Source of the DNA: an uncultured Eubacteriales bacterium
GTDB taxonomy: Bacteria > Bacillota > Clostridia > Oscillospirales > Acutalibacteraceae
Assembly: GCA_934445035.1 (NCBI GenBank)
Contig: CAKSDI010000001.1
Span: forward strand, 372,001 to 436,000
Length of the DNA: 64,000 nt
Reading direction: 5' to 3'
Positions 1 through 6,701 of this stretch are shown here, in pieces. The first letter of the stretch is position 1; each line of letters starts with the position of its first letter. The notes beneath the pieces were generated by a model. It did not search any database. It saw only the letters and a list, made by a program, of their open reading frames with translations, and was not told the DNA's origin. The position numbers and the translations under genes are program-made.

Positions 1-237
1 AACGCACCCTCCGGTCATGCATTTGACCTCATTGGAATCTCACCACTCCGAGGATCTCTCCGAGCCGCTCTCCTTAGTTGCGACGGTTTTATCACGCTCG
101 ACTTTAGGACTGAACGGAAGTATCATTATTTCTTCTGCCAGTCATGGCCTTCGGTGCGGATGCGCCGCACCGTCCGACTCATAGGTCGTGTGGCTTATCG
201 GCTCTCGCCGACAGCAGAAGGAAGGTAAAGAATGCGC
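1..237 (-). promoter_or_regulatory. Structured leader of a minus-strand gene starting beyond the left edge
   Basis: No credible gene is seen here. On the minus strand the last bases at the window edge read GGAGGGTGCGTT, a strong Shine-Dalgarno placed so that a start codon would fall just outside the window. The stretch contains a perfect 8-bp stem (152-159 with 165-172) with a five-base loop and other GC-rich inverted repeats, so the transcript is probably folded. In related elements the gene next to a sigma-like regulator at this end is often the recombinase, but that gene is not visible and its identity is inference. Confidence 0.45.
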
Positions 238-249
238 TGTACTATTTAA

Positions 250-263
250 TTTTCAAAGAGCAA
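250..263 (-). promoter_or_regulatory. boxA-like antitermination element
   Basis: The minus strand reads TTGCTCTTTGAAAA, close to the boxA antitermination signal of rRNA operons. It lies directly downstream of a strong terminator and at the beginning of the structured leader, which would suit processive antitermination into the off-window gene. Only sequence similarity supports this. Confidence 0.4.
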
Positions 264-280
264 CAGAGGCTATTGAGAAA

Positions 281-316
281 GCCCCCTCACTTTTTCAGCC
301 GAAAAAGCAAGGGGGC
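281..316 (-). terminator. Strong rho-independent terminator after the sigma-like gene
   Basis: A perfect-looking stem pairs 281-296 with 301-316 (arms beginning GCCCCCT), with a four-base loop. On the minus strand it is followed by a T-rich run. It ends transcription of the sigma-like gene. Confidence 0.85.
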
Positions 317-330
317 TACAACCAAATTTT

Positions 331-843
331 TTAAATTTCTAAAAGTTTTTTGAGTTTCGCACGGATCTTTGCGATTTTCTTGCTGATTGCCTGCTGTGAA
401 ACGCCGTAGCGCTCGGCAAGCTCTGTTTGCGGAACTTCATCGTAGAAATGCGCAACGATCAAAGCCTTTTCATCCTCCGGCAGAGCGTCCACCGTTTTCC
501 GCAGCTTGTCCAACAATTGCTGATGGGCAAGCGTATCGCACACATCCGGCAGCTCGGCGATCAGAATGTCCTCGCCGTTGAATTCATCGCTGTTCAAGGC
601 GTCATACGAAACATCGCCGTTATCCCTGCGCTGCTCGTCGAGATATTTCTGCCGCCGTTTGTTGCGGTAGAATTCACCGTATTCCTTTTCACTCACCTCC
701 ATGATCATGCTGTGCAGGCCGATGAATTTCTTTTTCCGATAGTCTGCATCGGTTTCTTTCCGAAATTCATGTTCTGAGGGAGTAATCTCCCGATATCCGC
801 CGTCGGCCATTATAAAAACCTTTTTGGGGTTTAGTTTTTTCAA
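331..843 (-). CDS. Sigma-70 family / Orf7-like regulator
   Basis: A 170-residue protein whose C-terminal ~50 residues form a sigma-70 region-4 helix-turn-helix (LPEDEKALIVAHFYDEVPQ followed by ELAERYGVSQQAISKKIAK). The N-terminal part is short and has no clear region 2 core, as in the Orf7-type sigma-like regulators of Tn916/Tn1549 elements, which control the excision and transfer genes. The start is probably TTG at 843, because GGAGGTAC sits eight bases upstream; the ATG at 810 is the alternative and has no comparable site. The gene follows two Spo0A-box-like sequences and precedes a strong terminator. Target promoters are not identifiable here. Confidence 0.8.
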   Translation of the reverse strand: MKKLNPKKVFIMADGGYREITPSEHEFRKETDADYRKKKFIGLHSMIMEVSEKEYGEFYRNKRRQKYLDEQRRDNGDVSYDALNSDEFNGEDILIAELPDVCDTLAHQQLLDKLRKTVDALPEDEKALIVAHFYDEVPQTELAERYGVSQQAISKKIAKIRAKLKKLLEI

Positions 844-870
844 GTTTATGTACCTCCGTTCAATCGTTTT

Positions 871-929
871 TTGTTAGGTCAAAAACGATTGATACGGAGG
901 GCTTCGACAGCCTACCGCATACTTCGACA
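871..929 (-). promoter_or_regulatory. Inverted repeat and paired Spo0A-box-like sites upstream of the sigma-like gene
   Basis: A hairpin pairs CAATCGTTTTT (about 866-876) with CAAAAACGATTG. Just upstream on the minus strand, TGTCGAA occurs at 909-903 and 929-923, exactly 20 bp apart. Each copy is the centre of its own small palindrome (GGCTGTCGAAGCC and GCATACTGTCGAAGTATGC). TGTCGAA is the classical Spo0A box. A 6/7 match (TGTCGAC) lies at 1028-1034. Binding is inferred from the motif and its spacing only. Confidence 0.4.
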
Positions 930-1106
930 GTATGCTGCCGTTTATATAAACGCAGAAAGCCAAGCCACTTTGAAATTCCGAAAAAACGGAACTATCGTTG
1001 GCCTTTTGCGGATATCGTATGGAATTCTGTCGACCGCAGAGGTCAAAAAAACAGAGGTGTTTTTGTGTCCGGGCAAAGCGTCTTATAAGGCAGAAGACAG
1101 TCTTTG

Positions 1107-1145
1107 CTATTTCAACACCTGTTTCTTTCCTGTATTCTTTTTCAT
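1107..1145 (-). CDS. Possible 12-residue peptide ORF
   Basis: On the minus strand an ATG at 1145 opens MKKNTGKKQVLK and then stops. It follows the 17-residue ORF by 40 bases and has a weak AAGGTG site. It is very short and basic and may be a remnant or a leader peptide. Coding is not proven. Confidence 0.2.
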   Translation of the reverse strand: MKKNTGKKQVLK

Positions 1146-1185
1146 TCTTTCACCTTGTCGCTTGAAAACGGCAGGGCGCCGCTTC

Positions 1186-1239
1186 TTATGGCACTGCGTT
1201 GTGTTGAGCTTCGTCGATGGATTCTGCATGGCTGAACAT
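1186..1239 (-). CDS. 17-residue ORF behind an attenuator, with a strong RBS
   Basis: An ATG at 1239 is preceded by AGGAGGTGACCCCG and encodes MFSHAESIDEAQHNAVP before a TAA. The reading frame is open upstream to an ATG at 1329, which gives a 47-residue alternative running through the terminator stem. The RBS is where a resistance gene would start in tet(M)-type loci, yet only this stub remains, with no further gene before the sigma-like regulator. It may be a remnant left by loss of the resistance gene, or a short regulatory peptide. Confidence 0.35.
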   Translation of the reverse strand: MFSHAESIDEAQHNAVP

Positions 1240-1278
1240 CGGGGTCACCTCCTGTAACGATATTCGGGAAAACAAAAA

Positions 1279-1315
1279 AGCGGCTGTGCTATGCTTTGGG
1301 GCATAGTACAGCCGC
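1279..1315 (-). terminator. Attenuator-type terminator
   Basis: A stem of about 15 bp (GCGGCTGTACTATGC paired with GCATAGCACAGCCGC) is followed on the minus strand by CTTTTTTGTTTT and then, only about 20 bases later, by a strong RBS. A terminator this close in front of a start site is the arrangement of attenuated resistance genes. From memory, the stem and T-run also resemble the tet(M)/Orf12 leader; that resemblance was not checked by alignment. Confidence 0.65.
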
Positions 1316-1344
1316 ATGAGGGCGTGCATATAAAAACCGTTTTG

Positions 1345-1412
1345 TTAAGACGGCCTTGGGCGTTGCGTTTCGCTTATGTACATGGTTGTTAGGGACATCT
1401 CCTTGTTTTCAT
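1345..1412 (-). promoter_or_regulatory. Leader region with two short ORFs upstream of the attenuator
   Basis: On the minus strand, ATG at 1412 (after GAGGTAATT) encodes MKTRRCP, and ATG at 1383 (after AAGGAG) encodes MYISETQRPRPS. Both are Arg/Pro-containing peptides of the kind whose translation can stall ribosomes. A possible -10 (TATACT, 1504-1499) lies further upstream, without a convincing -35. The rest of 1,413-1,583 holds no gene that I can see. Confidence 0.4.
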
Positions 1413-1583
1413 AATTACCTCGCTGTATTTGGTATCCGTTGATTTCAGTGTATCCGCTGCCGGGGCAAAAGTGAAGAGTGCATAAGTTTGCTATACACAG
1501 TATACATTGGATTCGGCAAAAAATTTGTCGGGCTATGACCGAGGAATCACTTATTTCTCAAAAACAGTCGCCAAGGAAAGAAA

Positions 1584-1619
1584 TACGGCACAGCGGATTT
1601 TTATGCCCACTGTGCCGTA
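1584..1619 (-). terminator. Hairpin after the sortase-anchored protein gene
   Basis: TACGGCACAG (1584-1593) pairs with CTGTGCCGTA (1610-1619). The following T-run on the minus strand is weak. It lies about 45 bases past the stop of the gene ending at 1666. Confidence 0.6.
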
Positions 1620-1665
1620 ATTGCTATGTTTCCATGATGGATAGTTAATTGTTACTTATCTTTGA

Positions 1666-4413
1666 TTATTTGACGGAATGCTTTTTTCTCTTATCAAATA
1701 TCGTTACACCGGTTAGAACGCCGCCGCTGATGAACAGCAGTGCGAACCACAGCATAAGATTGCTGTTGTCGCCGGTCTGAGGGGACTTCGGATCGTCCTG
1801 ATTCGGTTTATCCGGTGTGGTGCTGCCGTCATCAGGCTTGCCGGGCGTTGTTTCGCCGCCGCTTTGAGCTACCTTGATTTCAAACTCCGCGCTGCACTCG
1901 CCGTCATTATAGACAACGGTCAGGGTGTGCTTGCCGGCAGAAAGCGTGCTGAGGTAATCTTTTTTCAGCGTGATGATCGTAGAGCCGGAAGCGGCAGTGT
2001 ATTTATCTGCGGCGATGAGCGTGCCGTCTACCTTAACGCCGGTGAACTTAGAGAAATCACCGTTGGCAACAAATTTCAGCGTACCGTCGCTGTTCTGCGT
2101 CCATGTGCCGTTTGCACCGTCTGTGATTTTATATTCGGGCGTTGTACCGGACGCCGTCGGTGTCATGGTCAGAACATTGTAGAACCAAATGGTCTCGCCG
2201 TTATCGTCTATGCTGATCTGATCAGGTGTCAGGGTGATCTCTTTACCGTTTATATAGAGCTTTGTGTTCTTATCAAAGCGGTAGCCCTCTTCCATGCCTA
2301 AATCGGAAATCTTGAAATAAACGCCATAGGTGTAGCTCTTTCCGGCTTCAAATTCCGTAATGAGCTTACCGTTGTAGCGAGTGTTCCAGAAATCGCTGGA
2401 TGTGATACCGTACCCATTATCGGCATCCCACCGCTGATGATCGATATCAATGTAAGGATCGACAACGCCGCTGAAGCGAGGTTTATCGCCGGCAGTAAAG
2501 TTGATAACCGCTCCGTCAAGTCGAATTTCTTCAACAGTCTGACCGGGGCGTGTCTCTGTTCCATATTGAATGAGGCAGGTTTTACCGTCATCCATCACCA
2601 TAACCCACGAACCGGACGGCAGGCTTGCTCCGTTCAATGTAACATTTTCTCTGTTTGTCAAATTGCTGTCGAAGGTATAGCCGTCTTTTGCCTGAAGTTT
2701 CACGGAATATCTGTATCTTCCGCCCTTCTCAAAGGTATTGAATCGAACATCGCCGTCCGAATAACTGCTTTCATCGGAATACCAATAGCCAACAGTGTTT
2801 ATGGTGTCGTTGGCGTCCTTTTCCCGCTTTTCCCAGCACTCAAAGAGAATATCATATTTATCCTGATTAGTGCCTGTTCGCTTGGCCGATGCCTGCGGGG
2901 CAGTGCCCGGCTGATAGTCGAGCTTGACACTTTCAATATCAACAGAGGTGATGTTATTGGTCTGTTTGGTGAGCGTAATCGTTTTAATGGAGGGAATATA
3001 CATAGAACCGCTGACGAAAGGTGCCGATACTTTTTGCCCGTTCACGGTAATGACGGTCTCACTGCCGAATGAATATCCGTCTTTCGGCTTCAGCATAAGG
3101 GAATACACATAGGTCTTGCCGCTTTCAAATGCCGTAATGGTCGGCAGAGAACCGTGCGAACCGTTATCGGAATACCAGGCGGCAACAGGTTGGTTGTTTT
3201 CAATCTGCTGCCAGCATTCATAAGCGATTTCGTATTTGTCAGTATCGGCAGCAGCTACCGTGGCTGTTGCCTGCGGGGCATCACCGGGCTGATAGTCGAA
3301 TTTCGCATTCTCAATCGTTGCAGTGGCGATGTTTGTCGGGGCTGTCTGCGTCCATTTTGCTTTCAGGGTAATATTCTCGGTGACATTGGTCTCAAAAGCA
3401 TATTGCGTATCGCCCAGATACCAGCCGGCAAAATCATAGCCGTCCTTCTTCGGGTCGGCGGGCTTCACGGCCGGAGTATTCAGCACCTTCTGCGCGGCCA
3501 CAGCGCTGCCGCCGTCAGAGTCAAAGGTCACGGTGTACACATCGAAATGATAAGGTTTTACGCCGCAGTTTTCAATGGTGCCGCCGGAAATGGCGACGAT
3601 GGCCTTATCATCATCGCCATACACCGCGATGCCGTAACCGCCCAGGTCCACCTTGCAATCCTTAATGGTACCGCCGGTCATGGTGAAGCGGCCGTCTTTA
3701 TAAATATTCACCGCGCCGCCGTTATTGCCGGCAGAGCAATTCTCAATGACGCCGCCATTCAGCTCAAAGGCGCCGCCCTGCTTGATAAACACAGCACCGC
3801 CGTCATCGTCGGCTCTGCAGCCGCTGATGGTACCGCCGTTCATAATGAAGGTGCAGCCGCTGCCGATGTCCACCGCGCCGCCGTCATCGTCGACCTTGCA
3901 GTCCGCAATGGCACCGCCGTTCATGATGAACTTACCATACTTGACGGGCGTTTCCGAGTCACCGCTGTTGAAAACATCCACAGCGCCGCCGTCACCGTCG
4001 TCGTCCGTGCAGTTCACGATGCTGCCGCTCTCCAGGGTCAGCGTGCCGCCCCGGACATTAAATCCGCAGTTTTTATTCTGCCCGTCGATCTTGCCGCCGG
4101 TGCCGCTGTCCTTTACCGTCAGGTTTCCGCTGCTGCGCACCCGAATTATATCCTCATTCGTCAAACTACAGCTCAAGGTAAACCCGTTCAGATCCAGCGT
4201 CACGGTGCGCTCCACATCGAGCCGCCAAGTGGTCTCAATGTTACCGCCCAGCTTGACCTCGGCGCAGTCCGCATTTTTAAGTGCCGACTCCAGTTCGGAT
4301 TCGTTGCTGACTGTCGAATTCGCCGCAAACACCGACAGCGGCACCAGCGACAGCACCATGCACAGCGTGAGCAGTGCTGTAAGCAACTTGGTTTTTATGG
4401 TTTTGGTTTGCAT
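1666..4413 (-). CDS. Sortase-anchored surface protein with beta-helix and repeat domains
   Basis: 915 residues. A signal peptide (residues 1-30, ending PLSVFA) is followed by a right-handed beta-helix-like region (about 60-300) with repeated MNGGTI/NGGAI turns and DDDGGAVDI motifs. A Listeria-Bacteroides-type (Flg_new) module ending GYDFAGWY follows at about 300-355. Then come three related domains (about 355-700), the first two opening with KxDYQPGxAPQA, and a further Ig-like module. The C-terminus has SPQTGD, a hydrophobic helix and a basic tail, the layout of a sortase signal, so the protein should be wall-linked and exposed. It has a good RBS (AAAGGAG). It is the last gene of the operon that starts near 9,224. 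A class B sortase is encoded at 39,013, but pairing with it is inference. The ligand is unknown. Confidence 0.85.
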   Translation of the reverse strand: MQTKTIKTKLLTALLTLCMVLSLVPLSVFAANSTVSNESELESALKNADCAEVKLGGNIETTWRLDVERTVTLDLNGFTLSCSLTNEDIIRVRSSGNLTVKDSGTGGKIDGQNKNCGFNVRGGTLTLESGSIVNCTDDDGDGGAVDVFNSGDSETPVKYGKFIMNGGAIADCKVDDDGGAVDIGSGCTFIMNGGTISGCRADDDGGAVFIKQGGAFELNGGVIENCSAGNNGGAVNIYKDGRFTMTGGTIKDCKVDLGGYGIAVYGDDDKAIVAISGGTIENCGVKPYHFDVYTVTFDSDGGSAVAAQKVLNTPAVKPADPKKDGYDFAGWYLGDTQYAFETNVTENITLKAKWTQTAPTNIATATIENAKFDYQPGDAPQATATVAAADTDKYEIAYECWQQIENNQPVAAWYSDNGSHGSLPTITAFESGKTYVYSLMLKPKDGYSFGSETVITVNGQKVSAPFVSGSMYIPSIKTITLTKQTNNITSVDIESVKLDYQPGTAPQASAKRTGTNQDKYDILFECWEKREKDANDTINTVGYWYSDESSYSDGDVRFNTFEKGGRYRYSVKLQAKDGYTFDSNLTNRENVTLNGASLPSGSWVMVMDDGKTCLIQYGTETRPGQTVEEIRLDGAVINFTAGDKPRFSGVVDPYIDIDHQRWDADNGYGITSSDFWNTRYNGKLITEFEAGKSYTYGVYFKISDLGMEEGYRFDKNTKLYINGKEITLTPDQISIDDNGETIWFYNVLTMTPTASGTTPEYKITDGANGTWTQNSDGTLKFVANGDFSKFTGVKVDGTLIAADKYTAASGSTIITLKKDYLSTLSAGKHTLTVVYNDGECSAEFEIKVAQSGGETTPGKPDDGSTTPDKPNQDDPKSPQTGDNSNLMLWFALLFISGGVLTGVTIFDKRKKHSVK

Positions 4414-4455
4414 TTTGATTTGCTCCTTTCTGCGGAATCGACCGCAACAAAATAC

Positions 4456-5922
4456 TTATTGGTTTTCGTAACTGAATTTAAAATCGGTGATCTTCGGACT
4501 GCTCCAGGTGTTAAAGTCAAGTTCGTCCGAATAGATCGTCAGCGCAAACAGAAACGCTTCGCCCTTCTGAACCGGTTCGTCAACTTCAAAGCTTTTGCTG
4601 AACAGTTGTCTGTCCCCGTCGGAAACGGTGATATCCACACCGGTGAGTTTCACTGCGTTTTCCGTATCGTTTGACGCATAGAAGGTAAGGTTCAGATTAT
4701 CGTTATCGTCTATATACATCTCAGTCAACTTGCACATCACGGCATCATCATAGAATATCTTTGCGGTGCCTGTATCAAACGGGATAAAGAACTTTGCCCA
4801 CGCATTGCCGTACTCTTTTGCTTCAAGACCGTCAGAGGTGAAGCCGGCGTTATCATATTTCGACTGCAGCCGAGAGCGCACATCGTCGTTCCATTCGAGC
4901 TTCCAGCCGTCGTCTGCGTGCGTCATGATCGTTGACAGATAGACCGACTTTTCTTTTTCTGCCGGGTAGTTATCAGGTATCTGATAATACAGCGCCGTAA
5001 ACCATACACTATCGCTGTCCTGAGCGGCTATGGCAATCAAGCTCTTGCCGTACTCACGGAATTTATCATACGAAGTGTTGTAATACTGATCGATAACCGA
5101 GTCATCCGTATTGCGGAACAGCTTTGCAAACGCCTTTTTGTCCTTGCCGGCATACTCGATCAGCTTATCCGTGAGCTGCTTTGCCGCTTCCTCTACGGAT
5201 GCGTCGTCGTTTACCGTTGTATCTCCGTCATTTGGCTTTGCCGTGCTGTCTGGCGTTTTATCCGTATCCGACGGTGTGTTCGCACTTGAGCCGTCATCCT
5301 TTCCCGCCGGTTCGTTCTGTGTCGTATCGGGTTTCGGATTGCTGCCGTCTATCACGCCGTAGAGCGTTGGCACGCCGAGGTTTGCAAGTATGCAGATAAT
5401 CAGCCCGCAGGCAATAAGTCCGCCGGTAAACGCCGCCAGCCCTTTACCGTTCCGTTCCGGATTTTTGCCCTTTGTCACAGCGTTCTTTACGCCGAGCAGC
5501 AGGGAGTTATTCTCCGATACCGCCGAGCAGAAAAGCAGCAGCGCCAAAGACAGCACAAATGCATACGGCAAAAACAGCGACAGAACGATTGCGGCGATAA
5601 AGAACCACAATGCCGGAGGTTTCAGGCGTACCATATTGCAAACGGTGTTTTTCAGCCGCCCCGAAAAACCGCCGCGCTTGATTTCGGTAATCAGCTTGCT
5701 GACCGACACCATCAGAAAATAGAAGAACAGGGCGGCAAAAATCTGATTGACAATATTGTTCTTTGAAAACAGCGTGTTTGCAAACACGGCAGTGATGACC
5801 GCCGAAGCAAGTGCCATTACAAGCCTCAGTATGAGGCTCGGCCAAAACTTTTTGCCCTCGTATGAGCTTATTATTGCGTCAAATGCATTAGAAATGATAT
5901 TTTTCAGTTTCATACGCCCCAC
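4456..5922 (-). CDS. Multi-pass membrane protein with a large extracytoplasmic C-terminal domain
   Basis: 488 residues, not recognised. About four hydrophobic helices lie within residues 30-190 (for example FFIAAIVLSLFLPYAFVLS and GLIACGLIICILANLGV). A low-complexity Asp/Pro/Thr/Lys linker (about 195-240) follows, then an alpha/beta-looking domain of some 250 residues that should lie outside the membrane. It contains an NTF2-like stretch (KLIEYAGKDKKAFAKLF). The gene is two bases from its upstream neighbour (stop 5,924) and 42 bases from the next, so it is co-transcribed with the surface protein genes. An assembly, sensing or anchoring role is only a guess. Confidence 0.65.
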   Translation of the reverse strand: MGRMKLKNIISNAFDAIISSYEGKKFWPSLILRLVMALASAVITAVFANTLFSKNNIVNQIFAALFFYFLMVSVSKLITEIKRGGFSGRLKNTVCNMVRLKPPALWFFIAAIVLSLFLPYAFVLSLALLLFCSAVSENNSLLLGVKNAVTKGKNPERNGKGLAAFTGGLIACGLIICILANLGVPTLYGVIDGSNPKPDTTQNEPAGKDDGSSANTPSDTDKTPDSTAKPNDGDTTVNDDASVEEAAKQLTDKLIEYAGKDKKAFAKLFRNTDDSVIDQYYNTSYDKFREYGKSLIAIAAQDSDSVWFTALYYQIPDNYPAEKEKSVYLSTIMTHADDGWKLEWNDDVRSRLQSKYDNAGFTSDGLEAKEYGNAWAKFFIPFDTGTAKIFYDDAVMCKLTEMYIDDNDNLNLTFYASNDTENAVKLTGVDITVSDGDRQLFSKSFEVDEPVQKGEAFLFALTIYSDELDFNTWSSPKITDFKFSYENQ

Positions 5923-5923
5923 C

Positions 5924-6700
5924 TCACAGTACCGCTTTCAGCACGGCAATAATGATTGCGGCGCACACATTCACAGCAAGCGCGATCAGGAAACCCTTTA
6001 TCGCTTTTTTGTAAGAACGCTTTTCGGCAGGCGTTTCTTCTTCCTGTTCACTTTCGGGGAGGACGAACTCACGCTTGCCTATGAGCATATCGGCGATCCA
6101 CTTTCGGTTTTCATCGGTAGCCGCAAACACATGAATAAACATCTGCGGAGAACTGTCGGAAGGAGCAAAAACCGTGCCGGCAAAGGAATATCCGTCGCCG
6201 TCCAGTTCGACCACCGCACCGTGAACAAAGCCTTCTTCTCTTCGCTCAATTTGAAGCTGAGTATCCGGTTCTCGCAAAGCCGTTTCTATGAACGCCCGCA
6301 AATACAGTTCTGTTGCCGCAAGATCAAACGGTCCGGAAACCGTCAGTTGACCGCGGAAAGCGTCTATACGGAGCCATGCGTTGTCCACAAGCAGAAGATA
6401 GGTGTCGCCTATACCGTCCTTTTCATGCATTCGCACCCGATAACATTTCTTCGGACAATATAATGCCGAAACAAAGAGTTTCATTGAAGCGGTCGGCTGC
6501 AAGCCTTCCGCTTCCTCGGTAAGCAAGCCATCCGCAAGCAGTTGTGCATCAAGTCCCTCTTTCAGTTCGGGAGGCATAGCTTCCTTCAATTCCCGGATAG
6601 CGGACTGAAGGTCATAAATCGGAGAAAGAACATCCGCCGTCAGCCCGAGCAGCTCGCCGAGACGGTCTATCGCCAAATAAGATAGTTTTCTTGCCTGCAT
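5924..6700 (-). CDS. Tail-anchored protein of unknown function
   Basis: 258 residues with no signal peptide. Residues 1-225 form a soluble alpha/beta domain with charged segments. A basic stretch (EKRSYKKAIK) precedes a single C-terminal hydrophobic helix (FLIALAVNVCAAIIIAVLKAVL), so it is probably anchored in the membrane with its bulk in the cytoplasm. It sits tightly between the LRR protein and the polytopic membrane protein, and the three may work together. I do not recognise the family. A secretion chaperone is one idea suggested by its size and place, with no motif support. Confidence 0.55.
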   Translation of the reverse strand: MQARKLSYLAIDRLGELLGLTADVLSPIYDLQSAIRELKEAMPPELKEGLDAQLLADGLLTEEAEGLQPTASMKLFVSALYCPKKCYRVRMHEKDGIGDTYLLLVDNAWLRIDAFRGQLTVSGPFDLAATELYLRAFIETALREPDTQLQIERREEGFVHGAVVELDGDGYSFAGTVFAPSDSSPQMFIHVFAATDENRKWIADMLIGKREFVLPESEQEEETPAEKRSYKKAIKGFLIALAVNVCAAIIIAVLKAVL

Positions 6701-6701
6701 C

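Noticed and set aside
871..1257. 128-codon open frame on the plus strand
   Set aside because: No RBS and an unconvincing composition; it runs antisense to the attenuator and short ORFs, which explain the region better.
3154..4674. 506-codon open frame on the plus strand
   Set aside because: It is the antisense shadow of the repetitive GC-rich beta-helix gene; the low-complexity translation shows no domain.
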